From Dactylorhiza incarnata (lineage: Eukaryota > Streptophyta > Magnoliopsida > Asparagales > Orchidaceae), in contig JAWHQI010000004.1 of NCBI GenBank assembly GCA_033032865.1, positions 22,178,001 to 22,242,000 of the forward strand: a stretch of 64,000 bases of DNA, in the 5' to 3' direction. The notes beneath the pieces are model-generated. The model worked only from the letters and a program-made list of their open reading frames with translations, was not told where the DNA came from and did no database searches. A program made the position numbers and the translations under genes. Of the stretch, positions 11,368-23,070 are shown one piece after another. Every line of letters begins with the position of its first letter. Position 1 is the stretch's first letter.

Positions 11368-12890
11368 TGTTGGAACAACCCTATTACTGATTTGGGCTAG
11401 GATTACTATGTGTTGACTAGGATCAAGTTGACCCCCATTGTATAGTCTAAGGGTAAAAGTTATAGGCTGATTAGATAGCTAGAACTTAGAATTTCTCTAA
11501 GTTTCTGCGTTCGACAAATTCTATACTGGGTTCGACGAACTGCTCTCTGCGTTCGACGAAGGGCTGCTCCAGTCTCAGCATCTCAGCGGTCGACTATCTC
11601 CAGTTCTCAGCGGCTCAGCAGCTCAGCGGTCGACGAATTCTTCAGTTCGACGAACTCTATATTGAGATCGACGAACTCCAGCCTGAGTTCGACGAATCTC
11701 TATCAGATGTTCAGTTCGACGAACTCTTCCTTCAGGTCGACGAAATCTTATCTCAGATCGACGAATTTTCTCTCAGATTGCTCAGATCAGTCATTATATT
11801 TCTCTGAACTCAGTTCATCTATCACATTCAGTTCTATTCTTCATTTGGAGTTATTCTTCCAGATAAGACAAGTTTTATCCTTCCTTTAATTTTATTCTCT
11901 TTCCAATTCCATCTCTCAAGATAAAACAACAGTTTGGCTTGTTGGAAAAGGATATCATTTATTATGGAAAAGGAAAGGAATTAAGTTTGGCTGAATCAAT
12001 GGAAGTTCCAAGAAAAGGTTTATTGCAGATTATTCTATTCCTATTCAGAGAGATTTTGAAATTCAAATCAGTCGTCTTCTAAAAAGAAAATAGAATACCA
12101 AGAAGAAGGCAGACATACACAGAGATAGAAAATATCAGTGCTTCAGTCTAGAGAAAATATTCAAGAAGGAAAAAAGAAAAGTTCATCTTCCTCAAGTAGC
12201 ATCTCATTATCTGAGAACATCTTCAAGATCATTCTCTCATTCTTTCTGCTGCAGGTTTCAAATCTTCTATAGAGCAACAATAATCTGAGGAACATCTGTC
12301 TCTAAGATTCATCTGCTTATCAAGGAAGATATTTTCATTTCAAGAGAAAGCTCCATCCTCAAGCTGTCAAGAACTTCAATCAGACAGGGGGTGCTTTACA
12401 CCATCATCCACTAGAGTCTTCTCTCAGATTGTTGCCAGAGAAGAACTTCTTAAAATCTTTTATTCCATCTTGTACAGGGTTCTTACTGCCTTCAAAAGTA
12501 AACCTTTTGGTGACAGGGCACCTGAACAAAAACCTGTGGTTTGGTTAGAGTACCTGATCAAAAGCTCTTTGGTGTGTAGACACCTGATCAAAAATCCCTT
12601 GGTGCTAGGGCACCTTATCAAAAACCTAGTGGATCCTACCAAGTGTGGTAGAAGAGTAGACGTACCCAAATTTATTGGGGAACTACTATAAAATCCTTGT
12701 GTCTTTGTGTTTGTGAATTTTCTGTTATGCTGTGCTGTGCTGATTTGTTTTTATTTAGTTTTTTATAAATCACTCAATATACACATATATATATATCACT
12801 AATTTAATTCCGCTATAAAATTAAGGGAAAAGTTTTAATACTCTATTAACCCCCCTCTAGAGTAACATTAAGATCTAACCTCCACTTTCA
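11368..12890 (+). mobile_element. 5' LTR of element B
   Basis: It starts TGTTGGAACAACCC and ends CTCCACTTTCA, followed two bases later by the primer site. The TTCGACGAA cluster is in the first 400 bp. I found no clear TATA box, so the position of R is open. Confidence 0.93.
11508..11770. repeat. TTCGACGAA cluster in B 5' LTR
   Basis: TTCGACGAA, GTCGACGAA or GATCGACGAA occurs about ten times, together with four CAGCGG words. The corresponding cluster in the 3' LTR is 31018-31295. Confidence 0.85.
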
Positions 12891-12892
12891 AT

Positions 12893-12903
12893 TGGTATCA
12901 GAG
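12893..12903 (+). promoter_or_regulatory. Primer-binding site of element B
   Basis: TGGTATCAGAG is a perfect match to the initiator-Met tRNA primer consensus over 11 bases. Confidence 0.9.
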
Positions 12904-12991
12904 GGTAGTTGATTTTTACAGGCTAACACCTGAATCATAAAGATCACTTAGATCTTAATTTATTTTTAGAGTTTTATTTTCCAAAAAACTC

Positions 12992-15048
12992 ATGGCACAA
13001 AACAAAGAATATTCTAGCACAAGACCTCCTATGTGAAATCTCAGTAAGTTTGCACTATGGAAGGCAAGGATTAGGTTATACATGAATTCTATTGATGAGG
13101 AAATCTTCAATGTGATTTTTACAGGACCTCCATCTCCAACAGCAACAACAAGTGCAGAAGCACCAGCAAATAACAATGTTGTTCCACCACCTGAGTGGAC
13201 AGAGGCACAAAAAAAGTAAAGAAGTGCAGATGCAAAAGCAATGAACATTCTAGCACAAACAATGTCTAATGACATTTTCCAGAAAGTGGTAGAATGCACC
13301 TCTGCAAGAGAAATATAAATCTCACTCAACAACATGGTTGAAGGATCAGCTGATGAAAGAAAGGATAGAAGATCCCACCTCATTTCTCAATATGAGAATT
13401 TCAAAAAGGGAGAATCTGAAAGTGTAGCTGATATGTATAACTGGCTCATTCTCATAATTAATGAGCTGAAATCTTTGGACAAAGTTATCTCCATCACTGA
13501 GATAAATGATAAGATCCTAATGTGCTTCCCAAGCACATGGGACTCTAGGACTGTCCAATCAAGGAAGCCAGAAGCCTTAATGAGATCTCAACTGAGAACT
13601 TGTTAGGCAAACTAAAGTCCTACGAGCAGCTTATCAAAACCAGAGAAGCTGAACAATCTACTTCATCTCCAGCATCCAAGAAGGAGAGAAGCATAGCTTT
13701 TCAAGCTGAAGAAGAAGAAAAGGCTCCAAGAGATGAGGAGTTCATGAGCCTTCTAGCAAAAAGGTTCTATAAGATGGCCAAGAAGGATTTCAAAAAGAAG
13801 GACTCCAGATGAAGGGAAAAGCCAAGGTATGATAAGTCAAATCCTAAAGAAATTATCTGTTATGTTTGCAGGAAACCTGGACATATTCTGCCATAATATC
13901 TAGAGAATCAGAAGAAAGAAAAGAGAAAAGAGAAAGAGGACAAGAAGCACTCCAGCAAGTCTTCCTCCCATAAGCACAAACACAAGGGAAGAGGATTTGT
14001 AGCAGAAACTTGGAGTGAAACTGAATCAGAATCTTCATCAAGTTCTTCTGATGATGAAGAAGAATCAAAAGAAAAGGACCAATGCTTGATGGCCATTTAT
14101 GACTCAAGCTATGAGTCGGATCTTACATCTTCATCCAGCTCTTCTGATGATGAGGATAATGAAGAGGAAAAGAATTTCTGCATGATGGCTATCAATGCCT
14201 CAACAAACAACTCAGATGAAGAAGAATCAGGATCTGAAGCTGACAATGACACTGATCAAGTAATTTCTAATTTTGATTTCAATTCAGTTGAATTCAAAGA
14301 TGAATTCAAAGTTCTTTGCTTAGACTTAATAAAATTTGAGAAAGAAATAATCTCACTCAGAAATAAGCTAGCTGAATTAAGTGAAGAAAATGCTAATCTT
14401 AAGAAAGATTTGGCTGCCTCTAGAGAACAAATAATTCTCATTGAGAATAAACTTTCTGAGGCCAAGAAATTTGAAGAATCCCTAAATGGGAGAAGCATCA
14501 AACTAATGGACATTACAAGCACAGTAAATGCCAGATTAAATGGCAAACTAGGCTTGGGTGCATCATCAAGTGAGCCACCTCTTATTAAGAAGAACATACT
14601 CTCTACACCTATAAAATTCATTTCTGCTAAAAGCAAAGAGGTTGTAGATGAAAATAAAAACATTTCAAGCAAGGCTGTATAGAATAAGGGAATTCAACAG
14701 AATTCGTCGAACGGAGCTCGACGAAATCAGACGAATTCGTCGAACGGAGATCGACGAACTCTGAAGACAGACTTTCTGTATAGTCATTATTCGAACAACG
14801 CTCCACGAAAGCACATTCCTTCATCGAACGACGATCGACGAACTCAGGCCAGTTCGTCGAACAGGAGATATACAGAAAATTTGAAGAATTCTTTTTCTTC
14901 ACATACTCACAATCCTTACACTGAATGGTTAATTCCTCCATGGAGATATCATCCAAATGGTTATAAGGACCAGCCTGAAATGTCTTTTATTTCAGAGTTT
15001 TGTGGTAATATAAAAGTACCCAAGGTAGTCTGGGTCAAAAACAACTAG
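12992..15048 (+). pseudogene. gag: Element B gag
   Basis: The first ATG is at 12992 (MAQNKEYSSTRP). The capsid region includes ADERKDRRSHLISQYENFKK (from 13352), a frameshift lies near 13565-13600, and a zinc knuckle CYVCRKPGHI lies near 13858 whose last Cys is lost next to a TAA. An acidic Ser/Asp/Glu stretch and a coiled coil (about 14330-14490) follow. The tail (14700-14865) is written over the family TTCGTCGAA repeats and ends KVVWVKNN then TAG at 15046. At least five in-frame stops are present. Confidence 0.88.
14700..14865. repeat. TTCGTCGAACGGAG array in B gag-protease linker
   Basis: Words TTCGTCGAACGGAG and ATCGACGAACT alternate in opposite orientation, giving hairpin-capable pairs. 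This is the B LTR word inside coding sequence, and it reads as NSSNGxRR-type peptide repeats. Confidence 0.8.
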
Positions 15049-15060
15049 TTTATTTTTCTG

Positions 15061-15620
15061 TTTTGCAGGTACACAGCTATCCAAGCAAGAATGAACAATG
15101 GTATTTGGATAGTGGCTGTTCAAAGCATATGACAAGAAACAAGGCCAACCTGGACAACTACAAGGCAAAGCTTGGACCCAAGGTGATCTTTGGAGACTCC
15201 AACTGTGGACAAACCAAAGGCTATGGTCAAATCAAAGTTGGAGAAGTGACCTTCAAGGAAGTTGTCTATGTCAAGGGTCTGAAGCACAACCTCATCAGCA
15301 TAAGCCAGTTGTGTAATGAAGGTTATCAGGTAACTTTCAATCATTCCTTATGTCTTATTACCAATAACAAAAACATTAATGTGTTGTCTGGTATTAGACA
15401 TGGACATATTTATTTAGTCAACTTCGACTCTGCCAATTCTGATATTTGCTTATTCAATTCTATAAGTAAAACTAATGAATTAAGGCATAAAAGGCTTGGA
15501 CATATTAACCTTAGAACTATATCTAAGCTTTCTAAGGACAATCTTGTTAGAGGACTCCCATCTAGTTCATACAAGAGGGAAGGACTCTGAAGGGCTTGCC
15601 AATTAGGTAAGCAAACTAGA
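15061..15620 (+). pseudogene. pol: Element B protease and pre-integrase domain
   Basis: The aspartic protease motif WYLDSGCSKHMT is intact near 15100 and is followed by FGDSNCGQTKGYG and KGLKHNLISISQLC. The pre-integrase motif RHKRLGHINLRTISKLSK follows near 15485. A TGA at 15588-15590 interrupts just before CQLGKQTRSSF. The protease would cleave the polyprotein. Confidence 0.87.
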
Positions 15621-16540
15621 AGTAGTTTTAAGTCTTTATCCAAGAGTGATTCACCTAGGATTTTATATTTGCTGCATTTGGACCTTTTTGGACTTACTGC
15701 AATACAAAACTTAGGGGGGAAGCATTACTCTTTAGTGATTGTAGATGACTTCTCAAGATTCACTTGAGTGTTTTTTCTTAGGAACAAGTCAGACACCTTC
15801 GGTGTTCTGACAGACTTTCTCAGGTCCATTAAGATTGAGTACTCTACTATAGTTGCATTGATCAGAAGTGATCATGGCACTGAGTTTGAGTCTCTTCTGA
15901 TGAGAGAATTCTGTGGAAAAGAAGGGATCAGGCAGTGTTTCTCTGCTCCTAGAACTCCTCAACAAAATGGGGTAGCATAAAGGAAAAATAGAACCCTTAT
16001 TGAATCAGCAACTACATTACTTGCTGATGCAAACTTGCCACTCTCTTTTTGGGCAGAGGAAGTGAGCACAGCTAATTATTTGTTGAACAGAAGCCTTATA
16101 CATAAGCTTAAGGGCAAGAATCCCTATAAATTACTTAAGAATAAAAGGCTTAAGGTTAACTATTTTAAGATATTTGGATGTAAATGCTATGTGCATAACA
16201 ATGATAAGAAGTATCTCAGGAAGTTTGAAGCAAAAGTTGCTGAAGGCATTTTCCTTGGATATTCTCTTTCTAGTAAGGCATATAGAGTTTACAACAAATC
16301 CACTCTTAAGATAGAAGAGTCCATGCATGTATCCTTTGATGAGACTAACATGTTAATTGAGGAGAGGAACACCACCTCTACCAAGAATATTTTGCAGGTA
16401 CCAGCTCTATGTGAAGAGCTAAATGGACTAGATCTACAGAAAGAAGATTCTACACTTCCATCAACACAAAATCTTGAAGATGGTGAAGAAGAAGATCATC
16501 CAGATCTTGTTGATAGCTCAAATCAAGTGACAGCTGAACA
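15621..16540 (+). pseudogene. pol: Element B integrase
   Basis: All three DDE signatures can be placed. The first Asp is in HLDLFG (about 15678), the second in RSDHGTEF (about 15868), and the Glu position after TPQQNGVA is replaced by a TAA at 15978 where active copies have GAA. The C-terminal GxxxNYFKIFGCKCYVH and FLGYS motifs follow. A further TGA is at about 15765. Confidence 0.87.
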
Positions 16541-16544
16541 AATG

Positions 16545-17629
16545 CCCAAGTGGATATCATTACTGAACCAACTCCAACTGTTGACCACATCACAGTTAGA
16601 GATCATCCAATATCACAAGTGATTGGTGATATTTCAGCAGGTATTCAAAAAAGTCATCAACTACATCAAAATCAGATACATACTTGTTTCCTATCACAAG
16701 TTGAACCTCAAACCATAAAAGATGCAGAACAAGATCCAAACTGGATTCTTGCAATGTAAGAGGAGCTCAACCAATTTGAAAGGAATAAGGTTTGGGATTT
16801 TGTTCCAAGACCAAAAGGCCATCCAGTTATTGGCACCAAATGGGTCTTTAGGAACAAGCTTGACGATCAAGGAAATATAGTCAAAAATAAAGCAAGATTG
16901 GTAGCTCAAGGATATTCACAGGAAGAAGGCATAGATTATGACCAGACCTTTGCTCCTGTTGCAAGACTTGAAGCTATAAGGATCTTTGTAGCCTTTGCTG
17001 CTTTTAAGAAATTCAAGGTATATCAAATGGATGTGAAGAGTGCATTTCTAAATGGAGACATTAAAGAAGAAGTCTCTGTGGAACAAGCACCAGGTTTCAT
17101 CTCTCCAACTCACTCCTCCTATGTATTTAAGCTTAATAAAGATCTCTATGGTATCAAACAAGCTCCCAGAGCATGGTATGAGACCTTAGCTAATTTTCTT
17201 TTGGAAAACAATTTCTGTAGAGGCATAGTTGATAAAACCCTATTTTTCAGGATACATAAAAATCAAACATTACTAGTTCAAATATATGTAGATGATATTA
17301 TTTTTGGCTCTACTGATTCAAACTTATGCAAAAGATTTTCTAACCTAATGCAATCTAAAATTGAAATGAGTAGTATGGGTGAATTATCATACTTCCTTGG
17401 TCTTTAAGTGAAGCAAACTCCAAATGGAATCTTCATATCCCAATCTAAGTATGCTAAGGAATTAGTGAAAAGATTTGGTATGTCTGATTCTTCCACATGG
17501 AAACACCCATGCTCTCTAATGCTGTTGTTGATACTGATGAATCAGGGAAACCTGTTGATCAGAAGGTATATAGAGCAATTATTAGCTCTTTACTTTATTT
17601 AACAGCAAGTAGGCCTGATATAATGTTTG
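16545..17629 (+). pseudogene. pol: Element B reverse transcriptase, cut by B2
   Basis: The frame differs from the integrase, so a shift lies near 16540. Motifs in order are [66 protein letters not shown] (about 17282) and SYFLGL followed by TAA. After SKYAKELVKRFGM the frame shifts and ends at RPDIMF, where B2 is inserted. RNase H resumes at 27022. Confidence 0.88.
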
Positions 17630-17666
17630 TGAAAGTGCGCAGTTAACCTCACTAGAATTCTCTAGA

Positions 17667-17676
17667 GGGGGGGGGG
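17667..17676. repeat. Ten-base G run in B2 3' LTR
   Basis: This is a pure G homopolymer in the TCTAGAG-(G)n-TGAATAGAG context. The same tract has 21 G in the sister LTR (25725-25745). Confidence 0.9.
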
Positions 17677-18359
17677 TGAATAGAGATTTAAAAGTACTTT
17701 GTGCAAAGTTAACAAATATATATATATATATATATGTGTAATAATCTCTGAGTTAAGCTTCCCACACACACCAACAAGAATTAAGTAAAAAAAGAAAGAA
17801 ATAGCAAAATGAAAATCACAGCACAACACAAAGAAATATAGTGGTTCCCCAAACTTTGGGTAGTCCACTCTTCTACTCCCTTGGTAGGAATTCACTATCT
17901 TGTACTGTGTCTTTTGATAAGGAGACTCTTAGAACCAGACTGAGTCTTTTGTTAAGGAGACTCTTAGAACCAGTACAACTGAACTTTTTGAAGAGAGATT
18001 CTAAAAACTCTTTTACACTGTTTAAAAATGAAATGAAGATAAGAAGAAGAAGTAGAAGAAGTAATTGAAACAAGAAAGAATCTTCTTCCTAGCAAGAAGA
18101 TTAGAAGCACAAGAAATAGTGAATGAAATCTCTCTTCTATAGTGAGAAGGAGATTATAGGCCTTTTCTCTTTCAAAGAGAGCTATCAGAGATTGCAGCAG
18201 TATGGCTTCAGAAAGAGAGGATGAAGAAGGCTTGTTGTTTGCTTCAGCACACTATCACTTCTCTCTCCTTTTTCTCACTTTTCTCTTGGGAGCTTTTCCT
18301 CTATTTCAACTGGATGGAGTGGATCACATCTCTCTTCTGTTCTCTGCCGATTTCCATCT

Positions 18360-18367
18360 TATTTATA
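18360..18367 (-). promoter_or_regulatory. TATA box of B2 3' LTR
   Basis: The minus strand reads GAGCTATAAATAAG. It is conserved at 26421-26428 in the other LTR. Confidence 0.7.
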
Positions 18368-18645
18368 GCTCTGTTTACTCAAAGAATACTATAGGAGAAT
18401 AATCAATTAGCAGACAGAGAAATTGTAAGAGAGAAAAGATTCCATAATCAATATTTCTGTAGAAGGAAAGAGATTATTCTGATTTCAAATAATATCCATA
18501 ATAAACTTAATCAATTTAGCCAAGAATCATTTAGAAGGAAAGACTGATTCAAAACGGCTAGAAAAGAATAATATCATTCCATAAATTTAAGATCTACAGA
18601 TTGAAGGAAAGAGATCTGGCGTGTTTTTGAATTTGACATAGAAAT

Positions 18646-18880
18646 TGACGCACGTCGATTACTATTCGACGGAAGCATCGATTTCAGACTGGCTGGACAT
18701 CGAGAGGAGAATATGGAAGGTGCGTCGACTAAGATATGTCGACTTCACTAGATACGTCGACTAGAAGTCAGAGTTACGTCGACATAGGTTACGTCGAACT
18801 CTGTTTAGAGCTACATCGACTCATTCTGAGAGGAACGTCGACTATACTTCGACGTTGCGTCTAATACTATTCGACGCATA
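18646..18880. repeat. TGCGTCGA / ACGTCGAC cluster in B2 3' LTR
   Basis: About twelve copies of TACGTCGAC, TGCGTCGA, TTCGACGCA or variants lie about 280-520 bp upstream of the TATA box. The sister cluster is at 26708-26940. Confidence 0.85.
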
Positions 18881-18960
18881 TTTTACTTAGACTAATTTTT
18901 CATTCATAGAATTTATATTCTACTCATTTTTAGGGGTTAAGATAAATCATTTCCCCAACA

Positions 18961-18975
18961 ATCTCCCCCTATTTG
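18961..18975 (-). promoter_or_regulatory. Polypurine tract of B2
   Basis: The minus strand reads AATAGGGGGAGAT immediately before the LTR start TGTTGGGG. Confidence 0.85.
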
Positions 18976-19113
18976 TCTTAACCCTATTCAGGGAGAAATT
19001 GTATCAGCTTTTAATCAACACAGCAAGGCATTTATACAGAAAAGAAATACGTTAAGTACTCAGAAGAAGGTAGAGAAAGAAATCATGTAACATGTAAGTA
19101 TCTTTCACAGGAT

Positions 19114-20888
19114 TTAAACTAAGAACTTCTTGTTATACATGAAGTTGACAAAGACATAGTAAAGTTTCTTGGATAAATTTTCAATAGCTTCAAAAATGTA
19201 GGGCCTGGCTCTATCAGGATGCTCCTGAACATTTCTGATAATTGTTTGCAGCTTTGCCAGGATCTTTTCAGCATCAGGAAGGGTGTCATTTATGGAGTAG
19301 CCCTTGCTAATGATAATTGCTGCCTTTTCATCAATCATTTCAATTGTAATGCTATTAGGTTTCTTTTGTGTAGATTTGGGCTCAGATGGTCCTTTGTTGT
19401 CAACCTTGGGCCTATATTTTCTCTTCTTCTCTGATTCTTATTTCTCAGGGATCTCAGACTCTTTTCCTTTCCCTTTCCAGGGTGAACTATGCCATTTGTT
19501 TAATTTTACTGGCTTGTTAGGCTTTTTATAGGGAATGTAGATATCTTCTAAACACCCTACACCCCTTTTGTGCTTTTGTCCTTTGTCTAGGATAAGCCCT
19601 GCCTGAGGATTTTTCTTCTGATATGCTTCAACATCAAACAATATCTTTGGAAGTTTGATGGAAGATTCAGCAAGAATTTATTCTTTAGTCATCCCCTTCT
19701 TGATCTTTTCCATCCAGATATTCCTCTTATCCTCAGTCTCTTTCATTGCTGCTTCAAATTCATACAACTCACTTTCTCTTATTTCATCATGCCTGTTTTC
19801 CATGTCAGGATCATGGTACTCCTTTACAGGACTGGTAGGAGTGATATTAGGCATTCTTTAAAACCTTTTTATTTCCTCAACAGCCTTTCTGTATTTCTTT
19901 TCCTTTGCATAGTCTTTCCTTTCTTCTTTGGAGAATTTTTGCCAATGAGGGATGACTTCTCTTCTTATTTTCATTTGTTCTCTTGGTCTTTCCCTAGGTA
20001 GCATTTGTGGAGGTAAAGGTAGTAGATGAGGTAGAAAGGAAGGTTGAAGTGGTGGTAGAGGCAGAGGTGGAGATGTAGTTTTCTCTTTAGAAGGAGAAGG
20101 TGGAGAAGGAACTTTTGTAGGAGAGGGAATTTGTTCTGTAACAGGAGGCAGAATGTCCTTTGGTGGAGTAGACTGTGCTGAGGAATGTTTTTGTCCTTCA
20201 AACTCTTCTGGAGGAATATCCTCAAGTAGGGGTGTCTTGAGTTTGATATAGCTAGCAGAGAAGCCAGGAGAGTGATGCTGATATTCTTCACACACAAGGG
20301 TGCCTCAATCCAGACTTGCCCTTTTAGGTCATCAGAAATAGCTGTTTCTTCCTCCCCCTGGACTTCTATATTTTGTACTGCAACAATCTCCCCCTGAACA
20401 TATGGGGCATCTACTCTGAATGCTGAATCCACAACATGGTCTCCTTCTGTATGGTAGGAGGAGGATTCACCAAAGTGTTTGTTGAAGGTGTAATCAGAGT
20501 GATTGGAGAAGATTTGAGCCTATGGTAAAAGAAAAAATGAAGTTGGTTTAATACTTAGAGATAGTATTTAGAGATTGGAGAAGAGTTAGCCCTGAGCTTT
20601 AAGAAAATATAGAACCTGAATAGGGGGGTTTCTGGAGCAACTCTCCCCCAGGTTTATATCCTGCAGAAAGGATGTAAACCCTTTTGGCGACAGAGGTTGT
20701 TCTTTAAGAAGAACATGAAGATCAGGAAGAGAAGCAGACAGGTTGGCCAGTTTGGCTTCACAGGTAGTTAGCATGGCGGCACATTCGTTTGTGAAGTTGT
20801 TCAGTTGTGTCTGAAATTCATTCACGAGTTGTTCCAGAGCATCATTTATTTCTTGGATGACGGCAGATTGAACAGGAGTCGGCGCCAT
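19114..20888 (-). pseudogene. B2 ORF3 (third ORF after pol), broken
   Basis: The ATG at 20888 (MAPTPVQSAVIQ) opens a coiled-coil-like region (EINDALEQLVNEFQTQLNN). Later parts are a Pro/Ser-rich stretch, a Lys/Glu-rich helix (SKEERKDYAKEKKYRKAVEE), and a C-terminal block ending FVNFMYNKKFLV at 19114. The pieces 20295-19858, 19641-19438 and 19338-19114 share one frame and are separated by stops; the 5' piece is in another frame. The position equals the SIRE envelope-like ORF, but I see no signal peptide or clear membrane helix, so the function is unknown. Confidence 0.6.
20381..20398 (-). promoter_or_regulatory. Internal polypurine-tract-like site in B2 ORF3
   Basis: On the minus strand AGGGGGAGATTGTTG repeats the 15-base junction of the true polypurine tract and LTR start, 1.4 kb further inside the element. 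It could act as a second plus-strand primer. This is inference from sequence only. Confidence 0.4.
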
Positions 20889-20954
20889 TGATGCAGGTAG
20901 AAAGGTAGAAGACAAAGTTTTTGGCGGTTTGGGAGAGTAGGAGTTATGAAATAT

Positions 20955-20972
20955 GAGGTATTATTTAAAGGA
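20955..20972 (-). promoter_or_regulatory. TATA-like box upstream of B2 ORF3
   Basis: The minus strand reads CCTTTAAATAATACC about 75 bp before the ORF3 ATG and about 100 bp after the palindrome cluster at 21068-21268. It is a weaker match than the site in B. Confidence 0.35.
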
Positions 20973-21067
20973 GGTGAGACGTCAAAAAGGAAATAGAAAT
21001 CGAGGTATATTAGGTAATCCAATCGTCAAAAGAGGAAGGAAATATTTGTTTCCAGTTTTATCATGAA

Positions 21068-21268
21068 GTCAACGCATGCGTCGATATGGATTCTACGCTC
21101 CGTCGAATTTTTGTCAGCCTAGTGACTTGTCAACGTGTTCGCATATTTGCGTCGATAACAAGTCGACGGTACGTCGAGAAGGGATGGACGTATCTTTGTC
21201 TGTTAAGAAATCAATGCTAGCGTTGAGTTCTTTTTGACGGTGCGTTGATAGGTAATCGACGTATCTTC
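21068..21268. repeat. TGCGTCGA cluster in B2 pol-ORF3 spacer
   Basis: About ten copies of TGCGTCGA, AGTCGACG, ACGTCGAG or decayed forms occur in 200 bp between the pol stop and ORF3. This is the same word as in the B2 LTR. Confidence 0.8.
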
Positions 21269-21320
21269 AAGTGCTCTCTTTGTTTTTCTGACTTCTTTTA
21301 GATTTACCCAACAATGATGT

Positions 21321-21872
21321 TTACAAGCTTCCATCAAGCATTCCTAAGGTGTTGATGAAGTAGGTATGCTTAGTTTCATCCAAGGGTTTGGTGAAAATGT
21401 CTGCTCTTTGGCTATCAGTAGGGATATATTCTAAGGTTATCTTACCTTTTTCCACATTGTCTCTAAGAATGTGATGTCTGATTTCTATATGCTTGGTTCT
21501 ACTATGAAGGACTGGGTTAGATGCTATGGATATAGCACTGCAACTATCACAATAGATTTTAGAGTTATTGACTTCCAGTTTATAGTCAAGAAGCTGATTT
21601 TGCATCCATAGGATTTGTGAACAAGAGCTCCCAGCAGCTATATATTCAGCTTCAGCTGTTGAGGTTGAGACTGAGGTTTATTTCTTACTGAACCATGATA
21701 TTAATCTGTCACCTGAGAATAGGCAAGTACCAGATGTGCTTTGTCTATCAACTCTACAACCAGCATAGTCTGCATCTGAGAAACCTGTTAATTCAAAGTT
21801 GGTTTCTGCTAAGTACCATAAACCTAATTCAGGTGTTCCCTTTAGGTATCTAAGAATTCTTTTTTACAGAGG
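21321..21872 (-). pseudogene. pol: B2 RNase H
   Basis: It shows the SVSTSTAEAEYIAAGS block, YCDSCSAISIASNPVLHSRTKHIEIRHH and the terminal RADIFTKPLDE. A TAA falls where the conserved Lys-Gln is expected before TSVSTSTAEAEY, which fits CAA decaying to TAA. A frameshift near 21860 separates it from the RT. Pol ends at 21321. Confidence 0.87.
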
Positions 21873-23022
21873 AGAGATGGGATTCTTTTGGATCAACCTG
21901 AAATCTAGCACATATGCAGGTGGCAAACATAATGTCAGGTCTGCTAGCTGTTAGATAGAGAAGAGAGCCTATGATTGCCCTATAGGTCTTTTGATCTACT
22001 GATTTTCCCTTATCATCCTTTTCTATGATGACATTAGTTGTCATAGGTGTTTTCATGGTAGATTCTGATTCCATACCAAACTTTTTGATTAACTCTTTAG
22101 TGTATTTAGATTGTGAGATAAAGATCCCCACACTGCTTTGTTTTACTTGTAGCCCTAAGAAATAAGAGAGTTCTCCTATATTACTCATTTCAAATTTAGA
22201 TTGCATTAGATTAGCAAATCTTTTACAGAGTTTGGGATGGGTTGAGCCAAAGATGATGTCATCTACATAGATTTGAACAAGCAGAAGTTTATTCTTGTGG
22301 GTTCTAGTAAAAAATGTTTTATCTACTTTACCTCTTTCAAAAGAATTTTCTATCAGGAAGGTGGAGAGAGTTTCATACCAAGCTCTAGGTGCTTGCTTAA
22401 GACCATAAAGAGCTTTGTTAAGTTTATAAACAAAGTTAGGAGAGGAGGGATTGATGAAACCTGGTGGTTGCTCTACATATACCTCTTCTTGAAGGTCACC
22501 ATTCAGAAAAGCACTTTTGACATCCATCTGGTATACTCTCATCTTCATGAAAGCAGCATAGGCAAGAAAGAGTCTGATTGCTTCCAATCTGGCTACTGGA
22601 GCAAAGGTTTGATTGTAGTCTATTCCTTCTTCTTGTCTGTATCCTTGTGCTACAAGTCTTGCCTTGTTCCTGACAATTACTCCACTGGAATCCATTTTGT
22701 TTCTGTATACCCACTTTGTACCAATAACTGGGTAGTTTCTTGGTCTCTCAACTAAGTTCCACACTTTGTTTCTCTCAAATTGGCTTAGTTCTTCTTGCAT
22801 GGCTATGATCCAGTGAGGATCACAATTTGCTTCTTCAAACTTCTTTGGTTCAATTTGTGATAAGAAGCATTGGAGCATCATCCCACTGGAGACTTGGTGT
22901 CTTGTTCTTACCCCAGTATTGGGGCATCCAATTACTTGGGATTGATGATGATTTTTCATATTGATCCCTGTCCTGCTTGGATTTGTCAGATGTTCTTCTT
23001 CCTCATTAACAATGGGATCATT

Positions 23023-23024
<2 letters not shown>
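21850..23024 (-). CDS. pol: B2 reverse transcriptase (open, N-terminus enters homopolymer)
   Basis: This is the longest undamaged pol segment in the nest, open for about 390 codons. Motifs are [92 protein letters not shown] (about 22256-22280), [12 protein letters not shown] and [16 protein letters not shown]. At its upstream end the frame runs into the 45-base C tract (minus strand), read as poly-Pro, so there is no natural start. It can only be a fragment of a polyprotein. Confidence 0.85.

Positions 23025-23069
<45 letters not shown>
23025..23069. repeat. 45-base G homopolymer replacing B2 integrase core
   Basis: Forty-five uninterrupted G stand between the pre-integrase domain (ending [11 protein letters not shown]) and the RT linker (starting [12 protein letters not shown]). 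The DDE core, about 0.9-1 kb in the sister element B, is absent. Confidence 0.9.

Positions 23070-23070
<1 letters not shown>

Larger units (their letters stand above)
17630..18960 (-). mobile_element. 3' LTR of B2
   Basis: On the minus strand it starts TGTTGGGGAAATG at 18960 and ends TTAACTGCGCACTTTCA at 17630. TATA is at 18360-18367, and a ten-base G run is at 17667-17676 near the U5 end. Confidence 0.94.
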
